Source: Crocinitomicaceae bacterium
Lineage (GTDB): Bacteria; Bacteroidota; Bacteroidia; Flavobacteriales_D; Crocinitomicaceae
DNA length: 11,941 nt
Direction: 5' to 3'
Assembly (NCBI GenBank): GCA_002696025.1
Contig: NZQU01000013.1
Coordinates: 1 to 11,941 of the forward strand
A program made the translations under genes and the position numbers. This document shows, in pieces, positions 1 to 6,238 of this stretch. The notes under the pieces are model-generated. The model saw nothing but the letters and a program-made list of their open reading frames with translations, was not told the origin of the DNA and did not search any database. Position 1 is the first letter of the stretch; every line of letters begins with the position of its first letter.

Positions 1-27
1 CGGAATAAAAAGAAATATTTTTAACAT
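1..27 (-). CDS. Start of a minus-strand gene running off the left edge, signal-peptide-like
   Basis: On the minus strand an ATG at 27-25 opens a frame that stays open to the edge and reads MLKIFLFIP. One lysine followed by a run of hydrophobic residues is what the start of an exported protein looks like. It lies 46 bases downstream of the stop of the His/Cys-rich small gene on the same strand, so the two could be co-transcribed. In Bacteroidota, small proteins of that type often sit directly before a TonB-dependent outer-membrane receptor (from memory), so a receptor is a reasonable guess. Nine codons cannot prove it. Confidence 0.4.
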
Positions 28-73
28 TAATTATTTTTATATTCATTACTAACTTAATAGAGCTTAGCTGGCT

Positions 74-412
74 TTAAAGTGTAATGAAAATGGGAGGACC
101 CCTAGTATTTAATGAATTTAAGTTCTCTGTAAAGGGTGAATCATTAATTACAGAATTAACCCTTGTAGAAATTTGAAATTGACTTTCAACAAATGAATTT
201 GAAGGCAAATCTAAAACATCAAACTGTAATGAACAGATCTGACATTCCTCCTCTTCAAATACAGATGAATTAGAATCTTTTGATGAATGATCAGAATGTT
301 GATTGCATATGTGTTTTTGTGAATGGTTATGGTGACATTCATGAACAAGCGTTTTTGGAATGTACATAAGAAGCATTCCTAAAAGGACTGAATATGAGTA
401 GATTATTTTCAC
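74..412 (-). CDS. Small membrane-anchored or exported His/Cys-rich protein, possible metal binder
   Basis: I chose the GTG at 412-410 as start because it gives a clean N-terminal signal or anchor (MKIIYSYSVLLGMLLMYIP). A TTG at 463 extends the frame by 17 codons (129 aa in total) but adds a polar stretch ahead of the hydrophobic segment; an ATG at 376 is a shorter option. Just after the membrane segment comes a cluster HECHHNHSQKHICNQHSDH, then an acidic patch and a CQIC pair, and the protein ends near a TRGPP motif. This layout (anchor, His-rich loop, C-x-x-C, terminal RGPP) resembles small Bacteroidota proteins encoded beside TonB-dependent receptors. Binding of zinc, copper or a similar metal at the cell envelope is inferred from the His and Cys residues only. 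The next gene on the same strand starts 46 bases downstream. Gene identity is fairly safe; function is not. Confidence 0.6.
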   Translation of the reverse strand: MKIIYSYSVLLGMLLMYIPKTLVHECHHNHSQKHICNQHSDHSSKDSNSSVFEEEECQICSLQFDVLDLPSNSFVESQFQISTRVNSVINDSPFTENLNSLNTRGPPIFITL

Positions 413-447
413 TTGTGAATGCGAAATTATGAAATCATTTTGATTAA

Positions 448-462
448 TGCAACAGAGTTGCA
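448..462. promoter_or_regulatory. Perfect 6-bp dyad in the divergent intergenic region, possible operator
   Basis: TGCAACAGAGTTGCA has two perfect 6-base arms around a 3-base centre. If the minus-strand gene starts at 412, the dyad lies in the 111-base space between two divergent genes (412 and 524), a usual place for a regulator site. If that gene starts at the TTG at 463, the dyad falls inside its first codons. No cognate regulator is visible. Confidence 0.25.
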
Positions 463-523
463 AGTGATTTTAATTACTTTGATTAATTAATAATATGATT
501 TTTATACTACCTTAGTAATAAGC

Positions 524-1156
524 ATGAGAGCTCTATTTTTTATAATTGTAATTCAGGGAACATTATTTGGTCAAAACAGATATGATCACACAGAAACTAC
601 TCAAAAAAAAGGGATTATCTGTTTAAAATCTAACATGTCACCTATCAATGGAATTGTATATGTAAAATATCATGCAAACTCAGGAGGAAATCTACAAAGT
701 GAAACACATTATAAAAACGGAAAAAAAGACGGCCCTCTAAGAAAATGGTATGCTCAAGGACAAATAAAGTGCGAAGGAAATTCTACAAAGGGTAAGGCAA
801 ATGGTTTTTGGAGAAGCTGGCACTCAAATGGGCAATTAAAAGATGAAAAAAACTATAAATCTGCAAAATTAAATGGATTGTATCGTTCCTGGCATGAGAA
901 TGGTCAATTGTATTATGAACGCTATTACAATGAAGACAAACTAAATGGTTCATACAAAAGCTGGTATGATCATGGTCAACTAAGAAAAGAATGTCAATAT
1001 AAAAATGACAAAAGAATTGGAACATGTAAAAGCTGGCACAAAAACGGTCAATTAAGATGGAAGTGCACATACAAAGATGGAGTAATATCTGGAATTGAAA
1101 AGTGTTGGAATGAAAAAGGCAACCCGGCTGACTGCCAAGATATCTTTGGTAATTAA
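524..1156 (+). CDS. Secreted MORN-like repeat protein (YwqK-type repeats)
   Basis: The 210-residue product begins with a short signal peptide (MRALFFIIVIQGTLFGQ), so it is probably periplasmic or at the outer membrane. From about residue 43 it consists of MORN-like repeats, and from residue 70 these keep a strict 24-residue period: glycines start units at 70, 94, 118, 142, 166 and 190, with the core pattern G-x-x-(K/R)-S-W-(H/Y)-x-N-G-Q-L and then a charged turn before the next unit. Such repeats form beta-hairpin ribbons and often bind other proteins or membranes. Automatic annotation tends to call this fold a 'YwqK family antitoxin'. Nothing here supports a toxin-antitoxin pair: the protein appears exported and no toxin-like partner is adjacent. 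It is transcribed divergently from the His/Cys-rich gene. The specific function is unknown. Confidence 0.8.
   Translation: MRALFFIIVIQGTLFGQNRYDHTETTQKKGIICLKSNMSPINGIVYVKYHANSGGNLQSETHYKNGKKDGPLRKWYAQGQIKCEGNSTKGKANGFWRSWHSNGQLKDEKNYKSAKLNGLYRSWHENGQLYYERYYNEDKLNGSYKSWYDHGQLRKECQYKNDKRIGTCKSWHKNGQLRWKCTYKDGVISGIEKCWNEKGNPADCQDIFGN
731..1156 (+). repeat. Degenerate 72-bp tandem repeat encoding MORN-like units
   Basis: Five full units and a partial sixth follow one another with a 72-base (24-codon) period. Conservation is strongest around the codons for S-W-H and N-G-Q-L; the DNA has diverged elsewhere, so this is an old protein repeat and not a recent DNA expansion. The period never changes, which indicates that the protein structure is being maintained. 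Confidence 0.7.
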
Positions 1157-1263
1157 AGCAATTGTTATTAATTGACTAATTTATTGTTGATAACAAATAA
1201 GACGAATTAAGTGGTTTAATTTAAATAATGTCTAATTTAATAGATGAATACAACATCCATTAA

Positions 1264-1539
1264 ATGAAAAGAACCATTCAAAGTTTTCAGGATTTTAATA
1301 ATATTCAGCAAGTTAATATTTATAACTTATTTGAAAATGGTGAACTTGAACGGGTAAAGTTTCCGTTTAAAAACTCTATTTCAGAAGGAGTCATATTTAT
1401 TCATGAAGACATCATGTACCTCATCCCTCTTCAATCTATTAAATTATCTAAACACAAACTCACACAAGAGGAAATAAAAATGCCGTCTATTGCTGTTGAA
1501 TATGAGCATGATGAAGAAAAAGAGCACCTATCTGATTAG
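1264..1539 (+). CDS. Hypothetical 91-residue protein
   Basis: I do not recognise this protein. It has no signal peptide or membrane segment, so it is probably cytoplasmic. The centre is hydrophobic and beta-like (GVIFIHEDIMYLIPLQSIKL, about residues 42-61), and the last 18 residues are strongly acidic (EYEHDEEKEHLSD). The ATG follows directly on a TAA in the same frame, so the start cannot lie further upstream in this frame. A good terminator overlaps its stop codon, which supports a real, separately ended transcript. It sits 107 bases after the MORN-like gene and may share its transcript. Codon use and composition match the neighbours. Confidence 0.55.
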   Translation: MKRTIQSFQDFNNIQQVNIYNLFENGELERVKFPFKNSISEGVIFIHEDIMYLIPLQSIKLSKHKLTQEEIKMPSIAVEYEHDEEKEHLSD

Positions 1540-1551
1540 TGTTCTTTTTTT
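1517..1551 (+). terminator. Rho-independent terminator overlapping the stop codon
   Basis: AAAAAGAGCAC (1517-1527) pairs with GTGTTCTTTTT (1539-1549), giving 11 pairs with one G-U, an 11-base loop and a T-run to 1551. The upstream arm is made from the last coding codons and the TAG stop (1537-1539) sits at the loop edge. It should end transcription of the 91-residue gene before the protease gene. Confidence 0.6.
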
Positions 1552-1697
1552 AATTGATCCTATTAATTAATAAACAAGTTATTTTACTTGTACTAAAAAA
1601 CTATTAAATAGTATAGCACATATATTGGTGTTTTCTCCAAAAGAAAAATTCACCTAATTGGCATTGTATAAATTAAACTTATAATTTTTATACATTT

Positions 1698-4600
1698 ATG
1701 AAAAATTACCAAATGAAAAAACTTAAAAAACTACAATCAATTTGCTTTACGCTTGCGCTTATTTTCATATTTAATATAAGCTTTTCACAAACCATTCACA
1801 AAGACTATTTAGATGGTCATATCTGGATAAAATTAAAAAACAATGTTCCCCTAATCGCTTCAATGGACATTACAAGTGGAGCGCAGAAAAATAATTTTGA
1901 CCTTGACATTAATGATTTCCCATTTTTAAATTCCGCACTAAAAAACATAAATGTGAGTAAGTTCTCAAGACCTTATTTCATGGTTTCTGATGAGAAGATT
2001 AAAAATGTATACAGAATTGAATTTACAGATCATTATAAAGTAGATGACATCATTAAAAACCTTTCTCAACTTGACTGTATTGAATATGCAGAAAAAATCC
2101 CTTTCTTAAAGAAAACTCTTACACCAAACGACCCAAGTTTTAACAGTTCAAATGCATGGGGACTTTATCAAATACAAGCTGATGCTGCTTGGAATGTTTC
2201 TACTGGAAATGCAAATGTTGTTGTTGCTATTGTTGATGATGCTGTAGAAATTACTCATTCAGACCTAAGCGCCTCTATTTGGAATAACCCTGGAGAAATA
2301 CCAAATAATGGTATTGATGATGACAACAATGGATATATTGATGATGTAAATGGATTTGATGTCGCAGATTCAGACAATGATCCAAACCCTGACAATCCAG
2401 TTAGCAGCTATGATCATGGAACACATGTAGCAGGGATTGCCGGTGCAACAACAGACAACAATACAGGTATCGCATCAATTGGTTTTGGAATTTCATTACT
2501 ACCAGTTAAAGCGACAAACTCTGCCACAGGAGTCACTCATGGATATGATGGAATTGTTTATGCTGTTAATGCAGGAGCAGACGTCATAAATATGTCTTGG
2601 GGTGGCTCTGGATCGTCAACTACTGGACAAAACATTATCAATTGGGCAAATAATCAAAACATTGTTTTGGTTGCCGCAGCAGGAAATGATGATGTAAGCA
2701 CCATTTTTTATCCAGCAGGATATACAAATGTTATAGCAGTTGCTTCAACAACTGTGGGAGATGCAAAATCTGGCTTTTCAAATTATGGCACTTGGATTGA
2801 TATTTCTGCGCCTGGAAGTGCGATTTTAAGCACAATACCTGGCAATGGTTATGCTGTAAAACAAGGAACCTCAATGGCCTCACCAATGGTTGCTGGTCTT
2901 TGTGGCTTAATGCTTTCGCTTAACCCTACTCTTCCCCCCTCAAACATTAAGTCATGCCTTTTGAGTTCTGCTGATAATATAGATGCTGCAAACAGCTCAT
3001 ATGTTGGAGAACTTGGAGCAGGCAGAATCAATGCGCTTGCAGCAATGAATTGTATTTCAGCGACTTTAAATCTTTCCCCTGTAGCAGATTTTTCAGCAAA
3101 TATGTTTAATATTTTAGAGGGACAATCAATTAATTTTAATGATTTATCTACATACAACCCACAATCTTGGAGTTGGACATTTAGTGGTGGTACGCCTGCA
3201 ACTTTTAGCGGTCAAAATCCACCAGCAATAACTTACAACACTGCAGGAACATATGATGTATCACTAACAGTTACCAATGCGAATGGAAATGACAGTGAAA
3301 TTAAGTCTGCATATATCACCGTTAATTCTTTAACTGGATGTGATACCATTTCAAACACTGTTCCTAATGATCAAATTTTGACATGGACTTGGGGTGCACC
3401 AAATGGATTTATAGGAGGGCATAACTTTATAAAACCCAAAAGCATTGCAGATAAGTTTTCAGGACTTGGACCAACCAATATTATGGGCAGCAGGTTTTTC
3501 TTTACTCGAGGAGAAACAAATGATCCCAATGCTTTTATCACGATAACAGTTTGGGAGGATAATGCTGGGCAACCCGGAAACATAGTATATACTGAAGATG
3601 TCCTTATTGAGGAAATAGAAAATAATATTAATGGAGCCGGTGCCGGTTTTTTCTTTCCAACAAATGTGAATTTTGACACCCCTGTTTCTGTCAGCACCAA
3701 CGATTTTTATATTGGTTATCAAATTACTTATTCTGCAGGTGACACAGTAAGCTGTGCCTTGACAGAAAATTTAAACACCAACAATGCGAGACCAAATACT
3801 ATGTGGTACTATATTGACCCTGCAGATGACCCACTTAATACAGGCGGAGGATGGATGGAAGTTGAATCGTTAACTTCAACAGGAAGCCAATGGTCAATGC
3901 ATGCATACCCTCGAATTACCCAAACACCCCCAACAGCTGTTCTAAGTGCAAATGACCCTGTATGTGTTGGAGAATTTTTAGATTTTGACGGATCAACCTC
4001 TCCCAATACAAACAATTGGGATTGGATTATTAATGGAACCAGCACAAGCAATCCGACAGGTTCAAATCCATCGGTCATCATGTCAAATGCAGGAGCTCAT
4101 ACAGCATATCTTATTGCATATAATGCCTGTGGATTTTATCATGTTGACTCATTGGTTGTGAATGTAGATGCTACTCCAACATTAAATGTATCTGCTTCAC
4201 AAACTACAATTTGCCCAGGAGGATCTTCGAATCTTAATGTTAGTGGGGCCAATTCATATCTATGGACACCCGCAACTAGTTTAAATAGCAACAATATTTC
4301 AAATCCAGTTGCTACGCCATCAGGAACCACAACATATAATGTAACGGGAACTACTGGAGGATGTTCAAATGATGCAAGCATTACAATTATTGTAGATGAC
4401 AATGCTCCAAGTGCAAATCTTATAGCTGATAATGACACGATTTGTGAAGGAGAAACACTTAATTTAAATGGAGCTATTTCAACAAATACAAACACATATA
4501 ACTGGTCTTTTAATGGTGGAGACATCTCCACTTCAACATCAAGTAACCCAAGTGTTCTTTACAACACTGCCGGAACATATACTTATACTTTAACTGTAGA

Positions 4601-4952
4601 AAACACATGCTCACAAACAGACAGCATATCTGATCAAGTAGTTGTAATGCCTGCCTCATCTTCCTATTGTAATTCTACATCAGGCATTAATGAAAACTCT
4701 ATTTTAGAGGATATTATTGTATTTAAAACACAAGACAATACTAAGCTAAATGTACTTTTCAACAATAACTTCAATAAGCAAACAGATTTATATATAGTTA
4801 GTATTGCAGGAAAAACCATTTTTAAAAAGAATCTTGATTTGGTGAAAAAAGACGAGGTGGTTGGATTTGATATTTCCTCAATATCAGAAGGAATGTATAT
4901 GGTAAATATCATTTCTGAGAGTTCTTATGAGTCAATCAAATTCATTAAATAA
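1698..4952 (+). CDS. Secreted subtilisin-like serine protease (S8) with PKD/Ig modules and T9SS sorting domain
   Basis: The 1084-residue protein has a signal peptide ending near residue 31 (NISFSQ); ATG codon 6 is an alternative start. Residues about 32-140 look like an inhibitory prodomain ending in the typical LDCIEYAEKIP segment. The S8 catalytic domain (about 150-455) has Asp180 in VVVAIVDDAV, His240 in DHGTHVAG, oxyanion Asn330 in AAAGND and Ser392 in GTSMASP, so it should be active. An Asp/Asn-rich loop (about 204-233) is typical of bacteroidetal S8 enzymes and may bind calcium. Next come a PKD domain (461-543), an unrecognised beta-rich region (549-741), a second PKD-like domain (744-824), an Ig-like domain (826-899), a third PKD domain (903-984), and a C-terminal T9SS sorting domain (about 1004-1084) ending SYESIKFIK. 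Export by T9SS and attachment to or release from the cell surface follow from that tail. The likely role is degradation of extracellular protein; substrate preference cannot be read. The preceding terminator implies its own promoter in 1552-1697. Confidence 0.93.
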   Translation: MKNYQMKKLKKLQSICFTLALIFIFNISFSQTIHKDYLDGHIWIKLKNNVPLIASMDITSGAQKNNFDLDINDFPFLNSALKNINVSKFSRPYFMVSDEKIKNVYRIEFTDHYKVDDIIKNLSQLDCIEYAEKIPFLKKTLTPNDPSFNSSNAWGLYQIQADAAWNVSTGNANVVVAIVDDAVEITHSDLSASIWNNPGEIPNNGIDDDNNGYIDDVNGFDVADSDNDPNPDNPVSSYDHGTHVAGIAGATTDNNTGIASIGFGISLLPVKATNSATGVTHGYDGIVYAVNAGADVINMSWGGSGSSTTGQNIINWANNQNIVLVAAAGNDDVSTIFYPAGYTNVIAVASTTVGDAKSGFSNYGTWIDISAPGSAILSTIPGNGYAVKQGTSMASPMVAGLCGLMLSLNPTLPPSNIKSCLLSSADNIDAANSSYVGELGAGRINALAAMNCISATLNLSPVADFSANMFNILEGQSINFNDLSTYNPQSWSWTFSGGTPATFSGQNPPAITYNTAGTYDVSLTVTNANGNDSEIKSAYITVNSLTGCDTISNTVPNDQILTWTWGAPNGFIGGHNFIKPKSIADKFSGLGPTNIMGSRFFFTRGETNDPNAFITITVWEDNAGQPGNIVYTEDVLIEEIENNINGAGAGFFFPTNVNFDTPVSVSTNDFYIGYQITYSAGDTVSCALTENLNTNNARPNTMWYYIDPADDPLNTGGGWMEVESLTSTGSQWSMHAYPRITQTPPTAVLSANDPVCVGEFLDFDGSTSPNTNNWDWIINGTSTSNPTGSNPSVIMSNAGAHTAYLIAYNACGFYHVDSLVVNVDATPTLNVSASQTTICPGGSSNLNVSGANSYLWTPATSLNSNNISNPVATPSGTTTYNVTGTTGGCSNDASITIIVDDNAPSANLIADNDTICEGETLNLNGAISTNTNTYNWSFNGGDISTSTSSNPSVLYNTAGTYTYTLTVENTCSQTDSISDQVVVMPASSSYCNSTSGINENSILEDIIVFKTQDNTKLNVLFNNNFNKQTDLYIVSIAGKTIFKKNLDLVKKDEVVGFDISSISEGMYMVNIISESSYESIKFIK

Positions 4953-4982
4953 TTTTATAATCAATCTGTTTACATATAATTA

Positions 4983-5450
4983 ATGAGTGATCAAAAAACA
5001 GATAAAGAAAAAATTAAATCCTTAGAAAATCTATTAACAAAAAAAATAGAAGATTTATACTCTTTGTCTTTATATGATGATTTAGACCCTGAAAATTTCA
5101 ATGATGACATTGACAAAAAAATTCATTCTGCATATAAAAAACAATTGGATCGATTGTCAATTAATCTGAGTATTTCATATTTTTTAGTAGCTTTTGTAAT
5201 TGGAGTAAACTCTTTTATAATTTATCATTTTTTTCATTTTGATGGCATCTGGATTCCCTGTATTCTTATGATCGGATATTTTTGGTATTCGGGAAGAAAA
5301 CGTGAAATAGAAGAAAAAAACAAATGTTTAAATCGTCTTAAAGAATTAACTGAATTAACTCTATCTTATCACCAGCTATTACATACAATAAGAGAGGGCT
5401 TAAGAGCTGGGCAGAAAGAAGAAGAAGAAGAGCCGACTGAAATAGAATAA
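4983..5450 (+). CDS. Hypothetical protein with two transmembrane helices and flanking coiled coils
   Basis: I do not recognise the family. The 155-residue product has a charged, helical N-terminal part (1-58), two membrane helices (about 63-83 and 87-104) joined by a very short turn, then the positive stop GRKREIEEKNK and a helical tail (105-145) ending in a run of acidic residues (KEEEEEPTEIE). A two-helix hairpin with both ends on the same side, probably cytoplasmic given the RKR after the second helix, is the simplest reading. It begins 30 bases after the protease stop with no terminator between, so read-through transcription is plausible. A role in scaffolding or sensing would be guesswork. 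Confidence 0.65.
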   Translation: MSDQKTDKEKIKSLENLLTKKIEDLYSLSLYDDLDPENFNDDIDKKIHSAYKKQLDRLSINLSISYFLVAFVIGVNSFIIYHFFHFDGIWIPCILMIGYFWYSGRKREIEEKNKCLNRLKELTELTLSYHQLLHTIREGLRAGQKEEEEEPTEIE

Positions 5451-5487
5451 CTTAAATTGATTTTATTTTTATAACTAATTTAAACAA

Positions 5488-5634
5488 ATGAAAAATAAGA
5501 ATGTATTTAAAATATTGGCACGTGTTAATAAATTAATATTGCCCTCTATGATCAGAAAAGACTTATATAATTTAAGTACAATTCAAAAAGCAATAGTGGG
5601 CTATCGATGTTGGGTAACGAAGAACAGTTTATGA
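5488..5634 (+). CDS. Small conserved-looking basic protein, 48 residues
   Basis: An open frame of 48 codons plus TGA starts at ATG 5488. The product begins MKNKNVFKILARVNKLILP, continues with a basic linker, and ends IVGYRCWVTKNSL. The pattern (basic start, KILAxxNKxILP, a helix and a final aromatic (Y/W)R-x-(Y/W)-V-T) matches, as far as I remember, a family of about 50-residue proteins found across Flavobacteriia, which are sometimes auto-labelled 'SsrA-binding protein'. The real SmpB is about 150 residues, so that name should not be trusted. It lies 37 bases after the two-helix membrane gene, and its last two codons (5629-5634) overlap the end of hemJ on the other strand. Function unknown; net positive charge would allow RNA or membrane contact. 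Confidence 0.6.
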   Translation: MKNKNVFKILARVNKLILPSMIRKDLYNLSTIQKAIVGYRCWVTKNSL

Positions 5635-6168
5635 TTTAGACCTGTATTTTTTGTACAACTTGATTCCAGAAAACAAAAGTATGGTTACTGCTAAAAATCC
5701 TGTAACCCCTTTTATCCAAGAAAAAGAATCTTTTAAAACAACCACAAAGATTATTGAAACTAAAAGTAAGGTTGCTACCTCATTCCAAATTCTGAGCTTC
5801 ATTGAGGTCCATGTTGTTTTTTTTTGAAGCAAATTAAAATATATACCTTGAGATATGAAATGATAAATAATCAAACAAAGAACAAAAGCCAACTTTATAT
5901 GCATCCATGGTGTTTTTGAATAATATTCAATATTTAAAAAAATCATTGAAAAACCACAAAATACGGTAATGATCATAGATGGAGTTGTAATGATCCACCA
6001 AAGTCTTTTTTGCATGATTAAGAATTGGTCATATAATATTGTTCTTTTAGGCTCATTTTCATCTAAAGCTTCTACACTGTAAATAAATAATCTAACCATA
6101 TAAAAAAGCCCAGCAAACCAACTGACCATAAAAATTAAATGCAAAGATTTTAACACAGAAAACAACAT
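5629..6168 (-). CDS. hemJ: Protoporphyrinogen IX oxidase HemJ (CopD/UPF0093-like membrane protein)
   Basis: HemJ oxidises protoporphyrinogen IX to protoporphyrin IX, the penultimate step of haem synthesis, in the inner membrane. The family signature KSLHLIFMVSWFAGLFYMVR is near the N-terminus, followed by QKRLWWIITTPS, PWMHIKLAF, a RIWNEVATLLL segment and VVVLKD before a last helix. Counting from the longer start, conserved His26 and Lys108 are present; these positions are discussed as haem-binding or catalytic in the family. Two starts are possible. ATG at 6216 gives 195 residues with a 16-residue polar extension and only 22 bases to the divergent gene. ATG at 6168 gives 179 residues, closer to the usual size, and lies just downstream of a TAnnTTTG-like element (TACCTTTA, complement of 6181-6188), so I prefer 6168. 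It is convergent with, and overlaps by 6 bases, the 48-codon gene. Confidence 0.9.
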   Translation of the reverse strand: MLFSVLKSLHLIFMVSWFAGLFYMVRLFIYSVEALDENEPKRTILYDQFLIMQKRLWWIITTPSMIITVFCGFSMIFLNIEYYSKTPWMHIKLAFVLCLIIYHFISQGIYFNLLQKKTTWTSMKLRIWNEVATLLLVSIIFVVVLKDSFSWIKGVTGFLAVTILLFSGIKLYKKYRSKS

Positions 6169-6216
6169 ACTTATATCTAATAAAGGTAGAAAATTACATA
6201 AATTAGAATTATCCAT

Positions 6217-6224
6217 TAAATTTG
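6217..6224 (+). promoter_or_regulatory. Bacteroidota-type -7 promoter element TAAATTTG
   Basis: TAAATTTG matches the TAnnTTTG -7 consensus exactly and lies 14 bases before the ATG of the PNGase F-related gene, predicting a very short leader of about 8-10 bases. No clear TTG-type -33 element is visible 19-21 bases upstream, so strength is uncertain. The element adjoins the possible upstream start of the divergent hemJ. Confidence 0.35.
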
Positions 6225-6238
6225 AGGAAATATTTTTT

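Noticed and set aside
783..1070. Minus-strand open frame opposite the MORN-like repeats
   Set aside because: It is antisense to a clear repeat-encoding gene, has a Cys/His/Phe-rich shadow composition, and its openness follows from the repeated sequence.
524..1156. Reading the MORN-like gene as the antitoxin of a toxin-antitoxin system
   Set aside because: The product has a signal peptide, and the 91-residue neighbour does not resemble a toxin.
1600..1612. Palindrome ACTATT-A-AATAGT upstream of the protease gene
   Set aside because: It is pure AT-rich sequence apart from one C and one G, where such palindromes arise often by chance; kept only as a note.
3233..4580. Near-identical 22-base direct repeat, 3233-3254 and 4559-4580 (one mismatch)
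   Set aside because: Both copies encode the Y-N-T-A-G-T-Y strand of PKD domains in the same protein; the match is explained by domain duplication and motif constraint, not by a mobile or recombination site.
2849..4912. Several minus-strand open frames of about 80-130 codons opposite the protease gene
   Set aside because: They lie entirely within a confident 1084-codon gene with intact catalytic motifs and show no recognisable protein features of their own.
5488..5634. Naming the 48-codon gene as SsrA-binding protein (SmpB)
   Set aside because: It is about one third of SmpB length and shows none of its barrel motifs; such a label would be an annotation error.
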